A DNA stretch of 64,000 nucleotides, from positions 744,001-808,000 of the forward strand of contig JABFGK010000001.1 of the NCBI GenBank assembly GCA_013112555.1, in the 5' to 3' direction. The notes below the pieces were generated by a model, which saw only the letters and a list, made by a program, of their open reading frames with translations, ran no database searches and was not told the DNA's origin. Shown one piece after another: positions 36,453 to 46,172 of the stretch; the stretch's first letter is position 1, and each line of letters opens with the position of its first letter. The position numbers were made by a program, and so were the translations under genes. The DNA is from Planctomycetota bacterium. GTDB lineage: Bacteria > Planctomycetota > Phycisphaerae > Phycisphaerales > UBA5793.

Positions 36453-37706
36453 ATGTTGTGGCAGCCGGCACTACCTCCCGAATATGACCGAATCTCAGAC
36501 AGCGAGATTGCGCAGCGCATTACGGAACGCCGCAGCGCGCTGGGCAAGCGGCTCATCATCCTTGGGCACCACTACCAACAGGATGATGTGATCCAACATG
36601 CTGATTTCACTGGAGATAGCTTCAAACTGAGCCAGTTGGCTGCCGAAAAAGTGCAGGAAAACGGGGCTGAATTTGTTGTTTTTTGCGGCGTTCACTTCAT
36701 GGCCGAGAGCGCTGACATCCTGACGCCGCCTGAGGTCAAGGTCATCCTGCCGGATCTGAGTGCCGGCTGCTCAATGGCAGACATGGCCAATTACGAACAG
36801 ACCTGCAGAGCCTGGGACACGCTCCAGGACTCGCTCCAGTTTGAGTTTGAGTCGGAGGATGACCAGGTGGGTTCTTCTCCGGACTGGCACTTGATCCCGA
36901 TCACGTACATGAATTCCTCGGCTGCCATCAAGGCGTTTGTCGGGCAGCATGGGGGGGCAGTCTGTACGAGTTCGAACGCCGACAGCGTTTTCAAGTGGGC
37001 ATTGGCCGGCGGCGGCCGGAAACTGCGCAAAGGGCAGCGCGTCAAGATCCTGTTCCTGCCGGACCAGCACCTCGGCCGCAATACAGCCCACAACTTCGGG
37101 TTTGTCACGGAGGTCGATGCAAAGCACAGCCGTAAGAGCGCTCAAACAGCCGTCTGGGATCCGATGGCAGATGAAGGCGGGCTGACCATCAAACAGATGG
37201 AGGAGGCAGACGTTTTACTGTGGAAGGGCCATTGCTCAGTCCACATGCTGTTTCGGCCGGAGCACGTGGAACAGAGCCGGAGCGAAGATCCGGATGTGAA
37301 CGTGATTGTGCATCCGGAGTGCATGCAGGAAGTGGTGGACCTGGCAGATTACTCAGGCTCGACGGAGAAGATTCTCAACACGATCCGGAAGTCGAAGCCG
37401 GGCACTTCCTGGGCCGTCGGGACCGAAGTGCATCTGGTGAACCGGGTGGCCAATGAGCTGGCGGACCGTGACATTTCAGTCAAGACGCTCTCCGGGTGCC
37501 AGTGCTTGTGTACGACGATGTACCGCATCAGCCCCCAGCGACTGCTGTGGGTCCTGGATGGGCTTGCCGAGGGCCAGGCTCGAAATGTTATCTCGGTCCA
37601 TGATGATGCGCGGAAGTGGGCGCTGGTCTCGTTGAACCGCATGCTCGAGCTGACAGCCGGCGGGCCGGCAGATACCCCCACGAAGCAGAGTCTTGCCGGC
37701 GTGTGA
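36453..37706 (+). CDS. nadA: quinolinate synthase
   Basis: NadA condenses iminoaspartate and dihydroxyacetone phosphate to quinolinate in NAD synthesis and carries a 4Fe-4S cluster. Family marks: ILGHHYQQDDVIQHADFTGD, FCGVHFMAESADILTP (Cys about 80), DLSAGCSMADM, HPECMQEV (Cys about 290) and SGCQCLCTTMYRI (Cys about 350). ATG 36453 has GGAG 10 bases upstream; a longer GTG start at 36129 would add 108 residues without protein character. The 417 residues exceed the usual 350 because of an acidic insert around LQFEFESEDDQVGSSPDWHL. nadB and nadC are not in the window. Confidence 0.93.
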   Translation: MLWQPALPPEYDRISDSEIAQRITERRSALGKRLIILGHHYQQDDVIQHADFTGDSFKLSQLAAEKVQENGAEFVVFCGVHFMAESADILTPPEVKVILPDLSAGCSMADMANYEQTCRAWDTLQDSLQFEFESEDDQVGSSPDWHLIPITYMNSSAAIKAFVGQHGGAVCTSSNADSVFKWALAGGGRKLRKGQRVKILFLPDQHLGRNTAHNFGFVTEVDAKHSRKSAQTAVWDPMADEGGLTIKQMEEADVLLWKGHCSVHMLFRPEHVEQSRSEDPDVNVIVHPECMQEVVDLADYSGSTEKILNTIRKSKPGTSWAVGTEVHLVNRVANELADRDISVKTLSGCQCLCTTMYRISPQRLLWVLDGLAEGQARNVISVHDDARKWALVSLNRMLELTAGGPADTPTKQSLAGV

Positions 37707-37717
37707 GCAATCACTGG

Positions 37718-37736
37718 CACGGGCGTCTCGCCCGTG
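37718..37736 (+). terminator. hairpin after nadA
   Basis: CACGGGCG-tct-CGCCCGTG is a perfect 8-bp stem 11 bases after the nadA stop, with no clear T-run. Confidence 0.55.
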
Positions 37737-37789
37737 AGTCCTTGGATCGGCGAGCCGCGACCGTGAGGGAGCGGGCCTCCTCACTCGTC

Positions 37790-37809
37790 ATTCCTGCGAA
37801 CGCAGGAAT
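37790..37809. repeat. palindromic interspersed repeat (ATTCCTGCG type)
   Basis: ATTCCTGCG-AA-CGCAGGAAT is a perfect palindrome followed by CCAGGG. A related form is at 48179-48198. The rest of 37737-37918 holds no gene that I can see. Confidence 0.7.
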
Positions 37810-37918
37810 CCAGGGAGATTCAGCAGGAACATTTCTGAGTCGAGCTGGGCATGGAAGCTCTGCACACACAGGATCGTTCCCCCTGGATGCCCGCGTGCGC
37901 GAGCATGACGAAAGCGTC

Positions 37919-38012
37919 GTAGGGCAGGACGAGGTCCGCCGAGTCCTGACAGGCAGATGATTCATCGGAAAGCAGCAAGAACCCGCTTACTCACGTGCGC
38001 GGCTCGTCGGAG
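37919..38012. repeat. 90-bp interspersed repeat, family 2, right-hand partner of 39534
   Basis: From GTAGGGCAGGACGAGGTCCG to GGCTCGTCGGAG this matches 39534-39629 almost base for base in the same orientation. Together the copies bracket the HAF protein 2 gene. The sequence following it (CTTGCCGGTGGG) also resembles that after the copy at 24157, next to HAF protein 1. Confidence 0.88.
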
Positions 38013-38080
38013 ACACGTCCTTGCCGGTGGGCTTTCGCGAGGAACGCTCACCCCACCCTACGGTCCAATGCAATTCCTCA

Positions 38081-39454
38081 TCACTCAAACTTCACAACAA
38101 CTAAATTGCTGATATCACATTCACTCGACACCAGCCCCTGGATCAGGACCTCCTTACCGGCCCACTTGCTCGGCACCTTGCCGACTAACGTTGCTACACC
38201 GTTGGCATCTGCAGTCGCTGTGCCTGCTATGACCGGATCGTCGATCTGAAGCGCTGCTTCCACAATCTCACAGCGTGGAATGATCGAACCGCCACCGACC
38301 ATGCCGTAGATGAAGTACACCTTGCTGCCCGGAGTCAGATTGCGTGCCGTGATGGTATTGACTTCACCTGCAGTGCCAGGAGTCGGTTGATCCAACGTGA
38401 AAGTGGGATACACGGACGTCATTAGAAAGCCGTGGTTGTAGTTGTTCCGATCGCTTCGATACCCGTAGCCGACAATCTGGCCAAAGTCATTGATGTCAAG
38501 CGCCTGCCTCAGATTGGTCCAGTTCGACTTTGGCGGGAGCATATTCCGCAACTCTAACATTCCGTCTCCATCCCGCCAAAGGAACGCTGTGACTTCAGGG
38601 TCATAATCGCTCTCAATCAGTACACCCACCACTTCTCCGTTATTGCCGATCCCATTCGCGTAACTTGCCAGCCACGGGTGATCATGCAAATCAAACATCT
38701 CACCATCCTGCCACAGGAAGGCATGCTCATCAAGGGGGGCTCTTGAGTACCCCGCTATCTGGCCAGAGTCACTGACTGCGTATGCCTTACCAGATGACCA
38801 CCACTCCCCCAATGTTCCCAGGTCCTGTGCCGTGTTGCGGTCCGTCCACAAGACTGGATTGGTTACAAGTTGATCATCAGCCGCCCAGCCGACGATCCAA
38901 CCGGCTTCATTGATGTCCCTCGCCCCCTCTCCCCAACCGCCTATACCCGGCAGCGTATCTGGGACGCCATCGGTCCACACTACGGCCACAGCATTTCCGG
39001 CTGTACCTGCCACGATTCCCGCGCTATTAACACCGTAAGCCTCGGCGCTGTCATATCCATCTATGAATGGCAGAATGTGGACCTCTCGTAGTCTCGGCTC
39101 CCACGCGAATGGAGTCTCTAGCCACATCTGGTCCTTGTAATAGCCTGTCGCAAAGCCTGAATCGGCCACGTCAAACACACCGGCACCTGTCGGCCCCATG
39201 TTTCCCAAGAGTGTGTACTTGCCACGGTCCCAGAGAAACGGCTCGCCGTAAAACGTACCCTGCATGGCACCCCCGGTCTGAGACAGGTTGTTGATGGCGA
39301 TCGCAGATGACCACTCATTGTCGCGCTCAATAGGGATGATGGCATAGTCATCGCCGAGCGCGGGTAGGGCTGGCAGAATTATGGCAGCCATGAGTGTCAG
39401 ATGCGTTGCGGCAAAGAGGCGCTTGAGATGGAGTTGTGCATTGGAATGTATCAT
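38081..39454 (-). CDS. secreted HAF-repeat protein 2
   Basis: A 457-residue paralogue of the protein at 24362. It has a signal peptide (THLTLMAAIILPALPALGDD) and six or seven HAF repeats such as ARDINEAGWIVGWAADD and AYAVSDSGQIAGYSRAP followed by HAFLWQDGEMFDL. The last 105 residues are the shared C-terminal module, from NTITARNLTPGSKVYFIYG to CDISNLVVVKFE. AAGGAG lies 9 bases before ATG 39454. It is predicted extracellular; the function is unknown. Confidence 0.86.
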   Translation of the reverse strand: MIHSNAQLHLKRLFAATHLTLMAAIILPALPALGDDYAIIPIERDNEWSSAIAINNLSQTGGAMQGTFYGEPFLWDRGKYTLLGNMGPTGAGVFDVADSGFATGYYKDQMWLETPFAWEPRLREVHILPFIDGYDSAEAYGVNSAGIVAGTAGNAVAVVWTDGVPDTLPGIGGWGEGARDINEAGWIVGWAADDQLVTNPVLWTDRNTAQDLGTLGEWWSSGKAYAVSDSGQIAGYSRAPLDEHAFLWQDGEMFDLHDHPWLASYANGIGNNGEVVGVLIESDYDPEVTAFLWRDGDGMLELRNMLPPKSNWTNLRQALDINDFGQIVGYGYRSDRNNYNHGFLMTSVYPTFTLDQPTPGTAGEVNTITARNLTPGSKVYFIYGMVGGGSIIPRCEIVEAALQIDDPVIAGTATADANGVATLVGKVPSKWAGKEVLIQGLVSSECDISNLVVVKFE

Positions 39455-39533
39455 GCAGTGAACTCCTTGTTTCCTGTTCGACAGTGTTCCTGCCCGTGCC
39501 ACCGTTGTTGGTGGCGGCTTTGTGAGGCCGCGT

Positions 39534-39629
39534 GGTAGGTCAGGACGAGGTCCGCCGAGTCCTGACAGGCAGATGATTCATCGGAAAGCAGCAAGAACCC
39601 GCTTACTCACGTGCGCGGCTCGTCGGAGG
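39534..39629. repeat. 90-bp interspersed repeat, family 2, left-hand partner of 37919
   Basis: GTAGGTCAGGACGAGGTCCG to GGCTCGTCGGAGG. It lies upstream of the HAF protein 2 gene and is a near-perfect direct copy of 37919-38012. A partial copy of its last 35 bases is at 39797-39832. Confidence 0.88.
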
Positions 39630-40093
39630 CACCCGGATCGCCAATCTCCCGATTGGCACGCTTCCGTTTTTTACCGCCACCACCGGTGGCGGCTTTGTGG
39701 GTGGCGATTCGTCGGGCATAGGCCAAGTTACCACAAATCGGTGGCGCTGTCCAGTGGAATGTGGCGGTTTCGAATGGGTCGGCGTCGGCTGAGATGAAAG
39801 AACCCGCTTTCTCACGTGCATGGCTCATCGGATTGCCGATTGCACGGGAATCCCGGTCAGATTGTGGCCGGCGATCTGGCTGGGGCTGGGCCGGTTGTCG
39901 GTTTGCGGGCGTTAAGCGCTTGTATTGATTGGCGTTACGCTGGGCTCTGGTACGGGGCCTCTCACGGCTGGGTGCATCTCGGGGTGGTTGGTGTGGGTGC
40001 TGTGAGGGGGTTTGGGCACTGTAGATCGCGGCTGCCGGGTTCTGGAATCGGTCTCTGGGACACCCAGTGGGTGAAAAAACGACGTTGCCCGGC
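39630..40093. other. gene-free region with small palindromes
   Basis: No supportable gene. It contains a palindrome around CCGCCACCACCGGTGGCGG (about 39680-39698), followed by GCTTTGTGGG, which echoes GGTGGCGGCTTTGTG at 39510-39524, and a partial family 2 repeat at 39797-39832. Confidence 0.6.
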
Positions 40094-40121
40094 TTGACAG
40101 CCGAAGGGGTGTTGGTACTAT
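40094..40121 (+). promoter_or_regulatory. 16S rRNA promoter
   Basis: TTGACA at 40094-40099 and TACTAT at 40116-40121 with a 16-base spacer. It is about 460 bases before the 16S 5' end, with a boxA-like sequence between, as expected for an rRNA leader. Confidence 0.7.
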
Positions 40122-40219
40122 AGCCCCGCTCGCTGGGGGTACTAGCGACTCACAGCGACTGGTGTATTGCCGCCATGCCTTTCCACTTGAAACTGGGAAG
40201 GATAGCCCGGCAAATGACC

Positions 40220-40231
40220 TGCTCTTTGAAA
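40220..40231 (+). promoter_or_regulatory. boxA-like antitermination site
   Basis: TGCTCTTTGAAA is one or two changes from the boxA consensus (TGCTCTTTAACA). It lies in the leader between the promoter and the 16S gene. Confidence 0.65.
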
Positions 40232-40578
40232 AGTGAACAGTTGAAGAAGAACGGACGCCGCGAGGATGTGACGGTTGATTCGGGACGCACACACGTCTCG
40301 GGTTGATCGCAAGATCCTCTCAATGATATTGAGAACAATGAGGCACAGATCACAGCTCTGTGCCTCACGGTCCGTATTCCGTGTTGAAATAGGGATACGG
40401 ATCGACCCCACCGGGTTAGCCGCCCGGTGGCACGACAATGATGCAAGTCATTGTTGTGGTGACCGACTCGAAGTGGGTTTTCGCAAGAGAATCCATGCCG
40501 AGTTACAACAGGCAAACCTTTATTTCTTCGAAGTGGATCTCATCGGCCTTGTGCTGATGGGTTATACAACGAATACCA

Positions 40579-42095
<1,517 letters not shown>

Positions 42096-42257
42096 GATAC
42101 CTTAGTTGCGGAGCAGGAGAGATCCTGCCTGCAAATTGTCAGTCCATCTCTAGCCCTGTGATGGCACGTTTCGGCGTGCCGGATCGGGATAGCGGCCCGG
42201 TAACGAGTCGCGAAGTGCGTTGGTCTCTTCTTCAACTGTTTCACGATACATTGCATA

Positions 42258-42300
42258 CGACCCCGCTTGGGATACACCCCAGGCGGGGTCGTTGCGTTTT
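42258..42300 (+). terminator. terminator 1 after 16S
   Basis: CGACCCCGCTTGGG and CCCAGGCGGGGTCG form a 14-bp stem with one G-U type pair, loop ATACAC, then TTGCGTTTT. Confidence 0.85.
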
Positions 42301-42392
42301 GGGGAGAGAGGGTGGACGGGATGTGGCGGCGGGGTGGTAGTGGTGAGGAGGAGGACCCCTCGGATTCTGATCCGTGGGCTTTTGGTGGGGCG

Positions 42393-42422
42393 GCAGGCAT
42401 CTGATTATGCCTGCTTTTTTTT
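42393..42422 (+). terminator. terminator 2 after 16S
   Basis: GCAGGCAT-ctgatt-ATGCCTGC followed by eight T. This is a textbook rho-independent terminator just before the blaI promoter. Between the two terminators (42350-42375) is a further weak hairpin containing GATCCGTGGG, related to the repeats at 11571 and 21430. Confidence 0.9.
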
Positions 42423-42436
42423 GCCGGGATTGTCGC

Positions 42437-42464
42437 TTGACAGTATCTACTACTGGGGTAGTAT
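42437..42464 (+). promoter_or_regulatory. blaI promoter with BlaI-type operator
   Basis: TTGACA at 42437-42442 and TAGTAT at 42459-42464 (16-base spacer). A perfect dyad TACTAC-TGGG-GTAGTA at 42448-42463 covers the spacer and -10. TACTAC/GTAGTA half-sites are typical BlaI/CopY operators, so BlaI bound here would block its own operon. Confidence 0.75.
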
Positions 42465-42529
42465 TACCGCGGTGGTAGAAATGTGGGATTCGCCTGCAAC
42501 TGCAGGATGCGATCCGCGAAAGAAGGGGT

Positions 42530-43024
42530 ATGGCTATTCCACGAAGAGATCGATCGAACCGACCGGGTGGCGACACCCCCTCACCTCCGATTTCACCGGG
42601 CAGGCTCCATCGCCTGGGTGATCTGCAGTTGGCCATCCTCGATGTGCTGTGGGAGAAGGCCAGTGCGACCGTGGCTGAGGTGCATGCCCAACTGCTGCCC
42701 ACGCGCGGGCTGGCATTGACCACCATTGCCACCATGCTTCGCAAAATGGAGGACCGCCGACTCGTGCGGCATGAACAGGACGGCCGGCAGTACATCTATT
42801 TCCCACAGGTTGATGCCAATCAGGTACAGCGATCGATGACGGCCGACATTACCGATCGGCTCTTTGGGGGGAGTGTCACGGCCCTGGTCAGTCATCTGCT
42901 CGACGAAAGCGAGGTCGATCCGGAGGAGGTGGATGAACTCAGGCGGCTGGTGGACGCGAAGCGACGTGAGTTGAATCAGGCGGACAGGCAGCAGCAGGGG
43001 GGAGGTCGGAAGCCTCATGCTTAA
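42530..43024 (+). CDS. BlaI/MecI/CopY-family transcriptional repressor
   Basis: A winged-helix repressor: LGDLQLAILDVLWEKASATV, then VHAQLLPTRGLALTTIATML (recognition helix) and DGRQYIYFPQVDANQVQRSM (wing and cleavage region). The 164 residues include a 25-residue Arg/Pro-rich N-terminal extension and a Gln/Gly tail. AGAAGGGG is very close to ATG 42530. It overlaps the next start by 8 bases, the usual blaI-blaR1 coupling. It probably represses its own operon through the dyad at 42448. Confidence 0.92.
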   Translation: MAIPRRDRSNRPGGDTPSPPISPGRLHRLGDLQLAILDVLWEKASATVAEVHAQLLPTRGLALTTIATMLRKMEDRRLVRHEQDGRQYIYFPQVDANQVQRSMTADITDRLFGGSVTALVSHLLDESEVDPEEVDELRRLVDAKRRELNQADRQQQGGGRKPHA

Positions 43025-44792
43025 CCTCATTCTTGATTGGCTGCTGACATATCTCTTGCATAGCACCGTTGCACTCGGGCTGGTGTGGGCTTTGAGTGTC
43101 ACGCTTCTGCGTCGGCGCGAGGCACTGGCCGATATGGAACAGGCCCTGTGGAAGACTGCCCTGGTTGGATCGCTGGTGACTGCCTCGGCAGTCGGTTTGT
43201 ACCGTGACCGTGCTGCCGTTCCCGGGCCCTGGCTACGCGCCCACAGCGATCCGGCGACGGCGTTCCCGACAATCGGCGATTTGGCTCAGCCTTCTGACAT
43301 ACCACTCGATCCATCTCAATCCCACGCACATGATGCCGGCGCGTTTCTCACGCTTGACTTTTTGCCACAGGATCCTGCTTCGAGCAGCAGCGAGCCGGCG
43401 ACTGCGCATCGTGAACGAGCAGCAACTCACGGGATGCCGGTCGGCGGGCAGCACTCGGAAGCCGGAATGTCAGAGATACCGGCCGATGATTCTGCTTTTT
43501 CTGCGGCTGTTGGGGATGCCGATGCGGACGTCTCAGCGGCGCCGATGATGACGAAGCCGTCAGCGGATGGTGTTCTGGGGAGCATCATCGCATTGATTCG
43601 GCAACTGCCACCTGCCGCGCTGCCGGCTGCGCTCTTTGGAATCTGTCTGCTTGCAGGGCTAATTCGTCTGTTGTGTGATTGTGCTGCGTTGCGATGTGCC
43701 TTGCATGCACGATCGAGGCTGTGCAATGGTGAACCCCGCGCGTTGCTTGATGAACTGCTGGCTGACGCTCGCGTGCCGCGCACGATTCACCTTTCATCAT
43801 GCGACCGATTGACGGTCCCGTTGGCGCTGTCGTGGCCGACTTCTGAAATCTGTCTGCCTGATCGCGTGCTGCATGACATGACGCGGCCGGTGCGTCGGGC
43901 CGTGCTGGCTCATGAGTTGGCACACTTGGCACGGCACGACCCGGTGTGGCAGACGATTACACGAGTTCTGCAGTGCCTGTTGTTTTTCCAGCCCTTGAAT
44001 TTCGTGGCCCGGCGGCGGATCCAGACACTCTCGGAGCAGTTGGCCGACCGGCAGGCAATGCAGTGGCTGGGGTCCGGGCTTGACCTGGCTGACGGTCTGA
44101 CCGAGGTTGCACGCTGGCTGTCCAGCCGTGGCCGATCCATGTGGCGGGGACCACGTGTCAGCCCGCTGGCAGCTGCCATGGTGCAGGAGCGATCGCGGGG
44201 CCACAGTGCCTCCGACTTGCATCAGCGGATTCACCGGTTGTTATGTGGGCACAGTGACGGGGGATGTTTATCGGCGCGATGCAACCGCCGGATGATGATC
44301 GGCAAGTTCGTTGCCGGTGCGGGTCTGCTGGTGGCACTGATGGCCATCCTCCCGGGCCTGAGTACCTCGGCGACGACTTCGACAGTTGATGACTCATTGA
44401 GTCGGCACGATTCGACTCCTCTTGAAGGCGGGATTATTTCCGGCGGGCATGACAGGACCGGCGAGGAGTCGGGCACGGCCGGGAATCCGACAATTGACCG
44501 GCTGCGGGAGGAGTTGGACGCCCTGGATTCCGAGTTGTCGGCATTGAGGCAGGCCATGACCGAGTTGTCGATCGGGATTGGTGGGGACGACCCGGCTGCT
44601 GCGGTATTGCCAGGTGATGTGGACCCTGAACTGCAGCAACGAGTGCAGGAGACGATTGCTGTCATTGCTGCTCGCATTGATCATCTCGAATCGGTTCGCG
44701 ATGAGGTTCGTGATCAGGCTGCAGTACTTGGCGTGCAGTTGGCTGATGTGACTGACTTGGCTGCTGAGCGATCTCGGTCGCTTTCACAATAG
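43017..44792 (+). CDS. BlaR1/MecR1-like M56 membrane metallopeptidase
   Basis: The N-terminus has membrane helices (MLNLILDWLLTYLLHSTVAL) and another pair near residues 190-215. The zinc protease motif HELAH is at about residue 298, in AVLAHELAHLARHDP, with EQLADRQAMQW supplying the third ligand region. Between the helices is a 100-residue low-complexity loop. After a further helix (MIGKFVAGAGLLVALMAILP) the C-terminal 110 residues form a coiled coil and replace the usual penicillin-binding sensor. So the signal is probably not a beta-lactam. GGGGGGAGG precedes the ATG. It should cleave the BlaI repressor when activated. Confidence 0.88.
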   Translation: MLNLILDWLLTYLLHSTVALGLVWALSVTLLRRREALADMEQALWKTALVGSLVTASAVGLYRDRAAVPGPWLRAHSDPATAFPTIGDLAQPSDIPLDPSQSHAHDAGAFLTLDFLPQDPASSSSEPATAHRERAATHGMPVGGQHSEAGMSEIPADDSAFSAAVGDADADVSAAPMMTKPSADGVLGSIIALIRQLPPAALPAALFGICLLAGLIRLLCDCAALRCALHARSRLCNGEPRALLDELLADARVPRTIHLSSCDRLTVPLALSWPTSEICLPDRVLHDMTRPVRRAVLAHELAHLARHDPVWQTITRVLQCLLFFQPLNFVARRRIQTLSEQLADRQAMQWLGSGLDLADGLTEVARWLSSRGRSMWRGPRVSPLAAAMVQERSRGHSASDLHQRIHRLLCGHSDGGCLSARCNRRMMIGKFVAGAGLLVALMAILPGLSTSATTSTVDDSLSRHDSTPLEGGIISGGHDRTGEESGTAGNPTIDRLREELDALDSELSALRQAMTELSIGIGGDDPAAAVLPGDVDPELQQRVQETIAVIAARIDHLESVRDEVRDQAAVLGVQLADVTDLAAERSRSLSQ

Positions 44793-44873
44793 AAACGTAA
44801 TAGGCACAGAAGGTACGAAGTCATTTGAGCATACGGAGCGAGCAGATTGCTCCATCACAAGGAGAACATACAC

Positions 44874-46112
44874 ATGATGCTTAACAATCTTACAACAGGT
44901 TCGCTTACTGCGATCGCGTTTTCATCGGCTGTGATCATGGCCGGCCTGGCCGAACCGCCGGCACCTGAAGCGTCACATCAGACCCACTCGGAGCGGATTG
45001 CGATCGGTCACGGCTCCGGCGGCGGGTCGCCGGAGGATGCACATTTTACAGCCGGCTATGAGGCAGGCGCGCAGGATGCCCATGCCGAGCATCAGGAAGG
45101 GCCGGCCCGTGACGAGCAGGTTCAGCAGTACGAGGCCGACTTGGCAGCCGTGTTGGAGGAACTGGAACTGGCAAAGCGGCAAGGAAAGGAACGGCGGGCA
45201 GCCGAACTGGAAGCGAAGGCGGCTTCCATCGGGCAGGCACTCCTGCACCTCCATACCAATGAGATGGATCTCCATCGCGACAAGCTAACACAGCACCTGC
45301 ACGAACTCGAAATGCATATGCAGAATCTGCGAGAGAACGGCCATCTCGACAAACTGCATCAGGTGGAGATGGAAGCCGATCGAGTGCGCGAAGAAATGCA
45401 GATGATCGAGATGCAGATGCAGTTTGAGCATCAGCAGCGTGCGGTTGAGGAGGAACTCCGTCGTAGTGTTGAGCAGGCAGAACGGGCTCGGCACGAGGGT
45501 GATGTGGGGCTGGTCATGGAACTGGAGCCGCATATTCGCCAGTTGGAGGAACATCTGGCTGTCCTGCACGAGCATCATGATCCACATGCCAACGCACAGG
45601 GCGAGCAGCAGGATGAGTTGGAGATTGAGTTGCGCGGCATGGAGATGCAGACGCATCATCTGCAGCAGGCAGCAGAGAATCTGGCAGCGATCGGCCGCAT
45701 GGATCAGGCTGAGGATCTCATGCGTCAGGCTGAAGAAATGCAGATGAGAGCCGAGCAGCTGCAGCACGAGTATGAGCGGCAGCGTCATGCGGGCACACAT
45801 CCCGAGGGGGAGATGGGCGACGTGTTCGGCCAGATCGAGCATCTTAATATGCGGGTCGATGAACTGACAGATGCTGTACATGAGATGCGAGGCGAGGTTC
45901 GTGAGATTCATGAACTCGTCGCGCAGTTGCACCGGATGCTGCGCGGGCAGCAGGCGCAGCCGCAGCGTCGAGGCGGCAGGACGTCGGGCGCCGCAGCAGC
46001 AGGCGAGGGCCCAGTCGTGGGCCTGGGTGAAGGCGAAGGCGGTGGCCGTCGTACCGCTGCCGGATCAAGCCGGGCCACTGGCGGGCGCACTGGTGGCGGT
46101 GAAGAGAGGTAG
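44874..46112 (+). CDS. His/Met/Glu-rich secreted coiled-coil protein
   Basis: No family is recognised. The 412-residue protein has a signal peptide (TGSLTAIAFSSAVIMAGLAE) and then a nearly unbroken coiled coil rich in Met, His, Gln and Glu (for example MQMIEMQMQFEHQQ and LHEHHDPHANAQ). The tail is Gly/Arg-rich. AAGGAGA precedes ATG 44874; ATG 44877 is next to it. It is the third gene behind the blaI/blaR1 pair and 81 bases after it, so it may be the regulated target. The His/Met content suggests metal binding, which is inference. Confidence 0.75.
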   Translation: MMLNNLTTGSLTAIAFSSAVIMAGLAEPPAPEASHQTHSERIAIGHGSGGGSPEDAHFTAGYEAGAQDAHAEHQEGPARDEQVQQYEADLAAVLEELELAKRQGKERRAAELEAKAASIGQALLHLHTNEMDLHRDKLTQHLHELEMHMQNLRENGHLDKLHQVEMEADRVREEMQMIEMQMQFEHQQRAVEEELRRSVEQAERARHEGDVGLVMELEPHIRQLEEHLAVLHEHHDPHANAQGEQQDELEIELRGMEMQTHHLQQAAENLAAIGRMDQAEDLMRQAEEMQMRAEQLQHEYERQRHAGTHPEGEMGDVFGQIEHLNMRVDELTDAVHEMRGEVREIHELVAQLHRMLRGQQAQPQRRGGRTSGAAAAGEGPVVGLGEGEGGGRRTAAGSSRATGGRTGGGEER

Positions 46113-46172
46113 TAGGCCGGATCAACGCTGCTTTGAGCGGAGGACCCGGCAGGGAGACTGTGCGGATATGGG

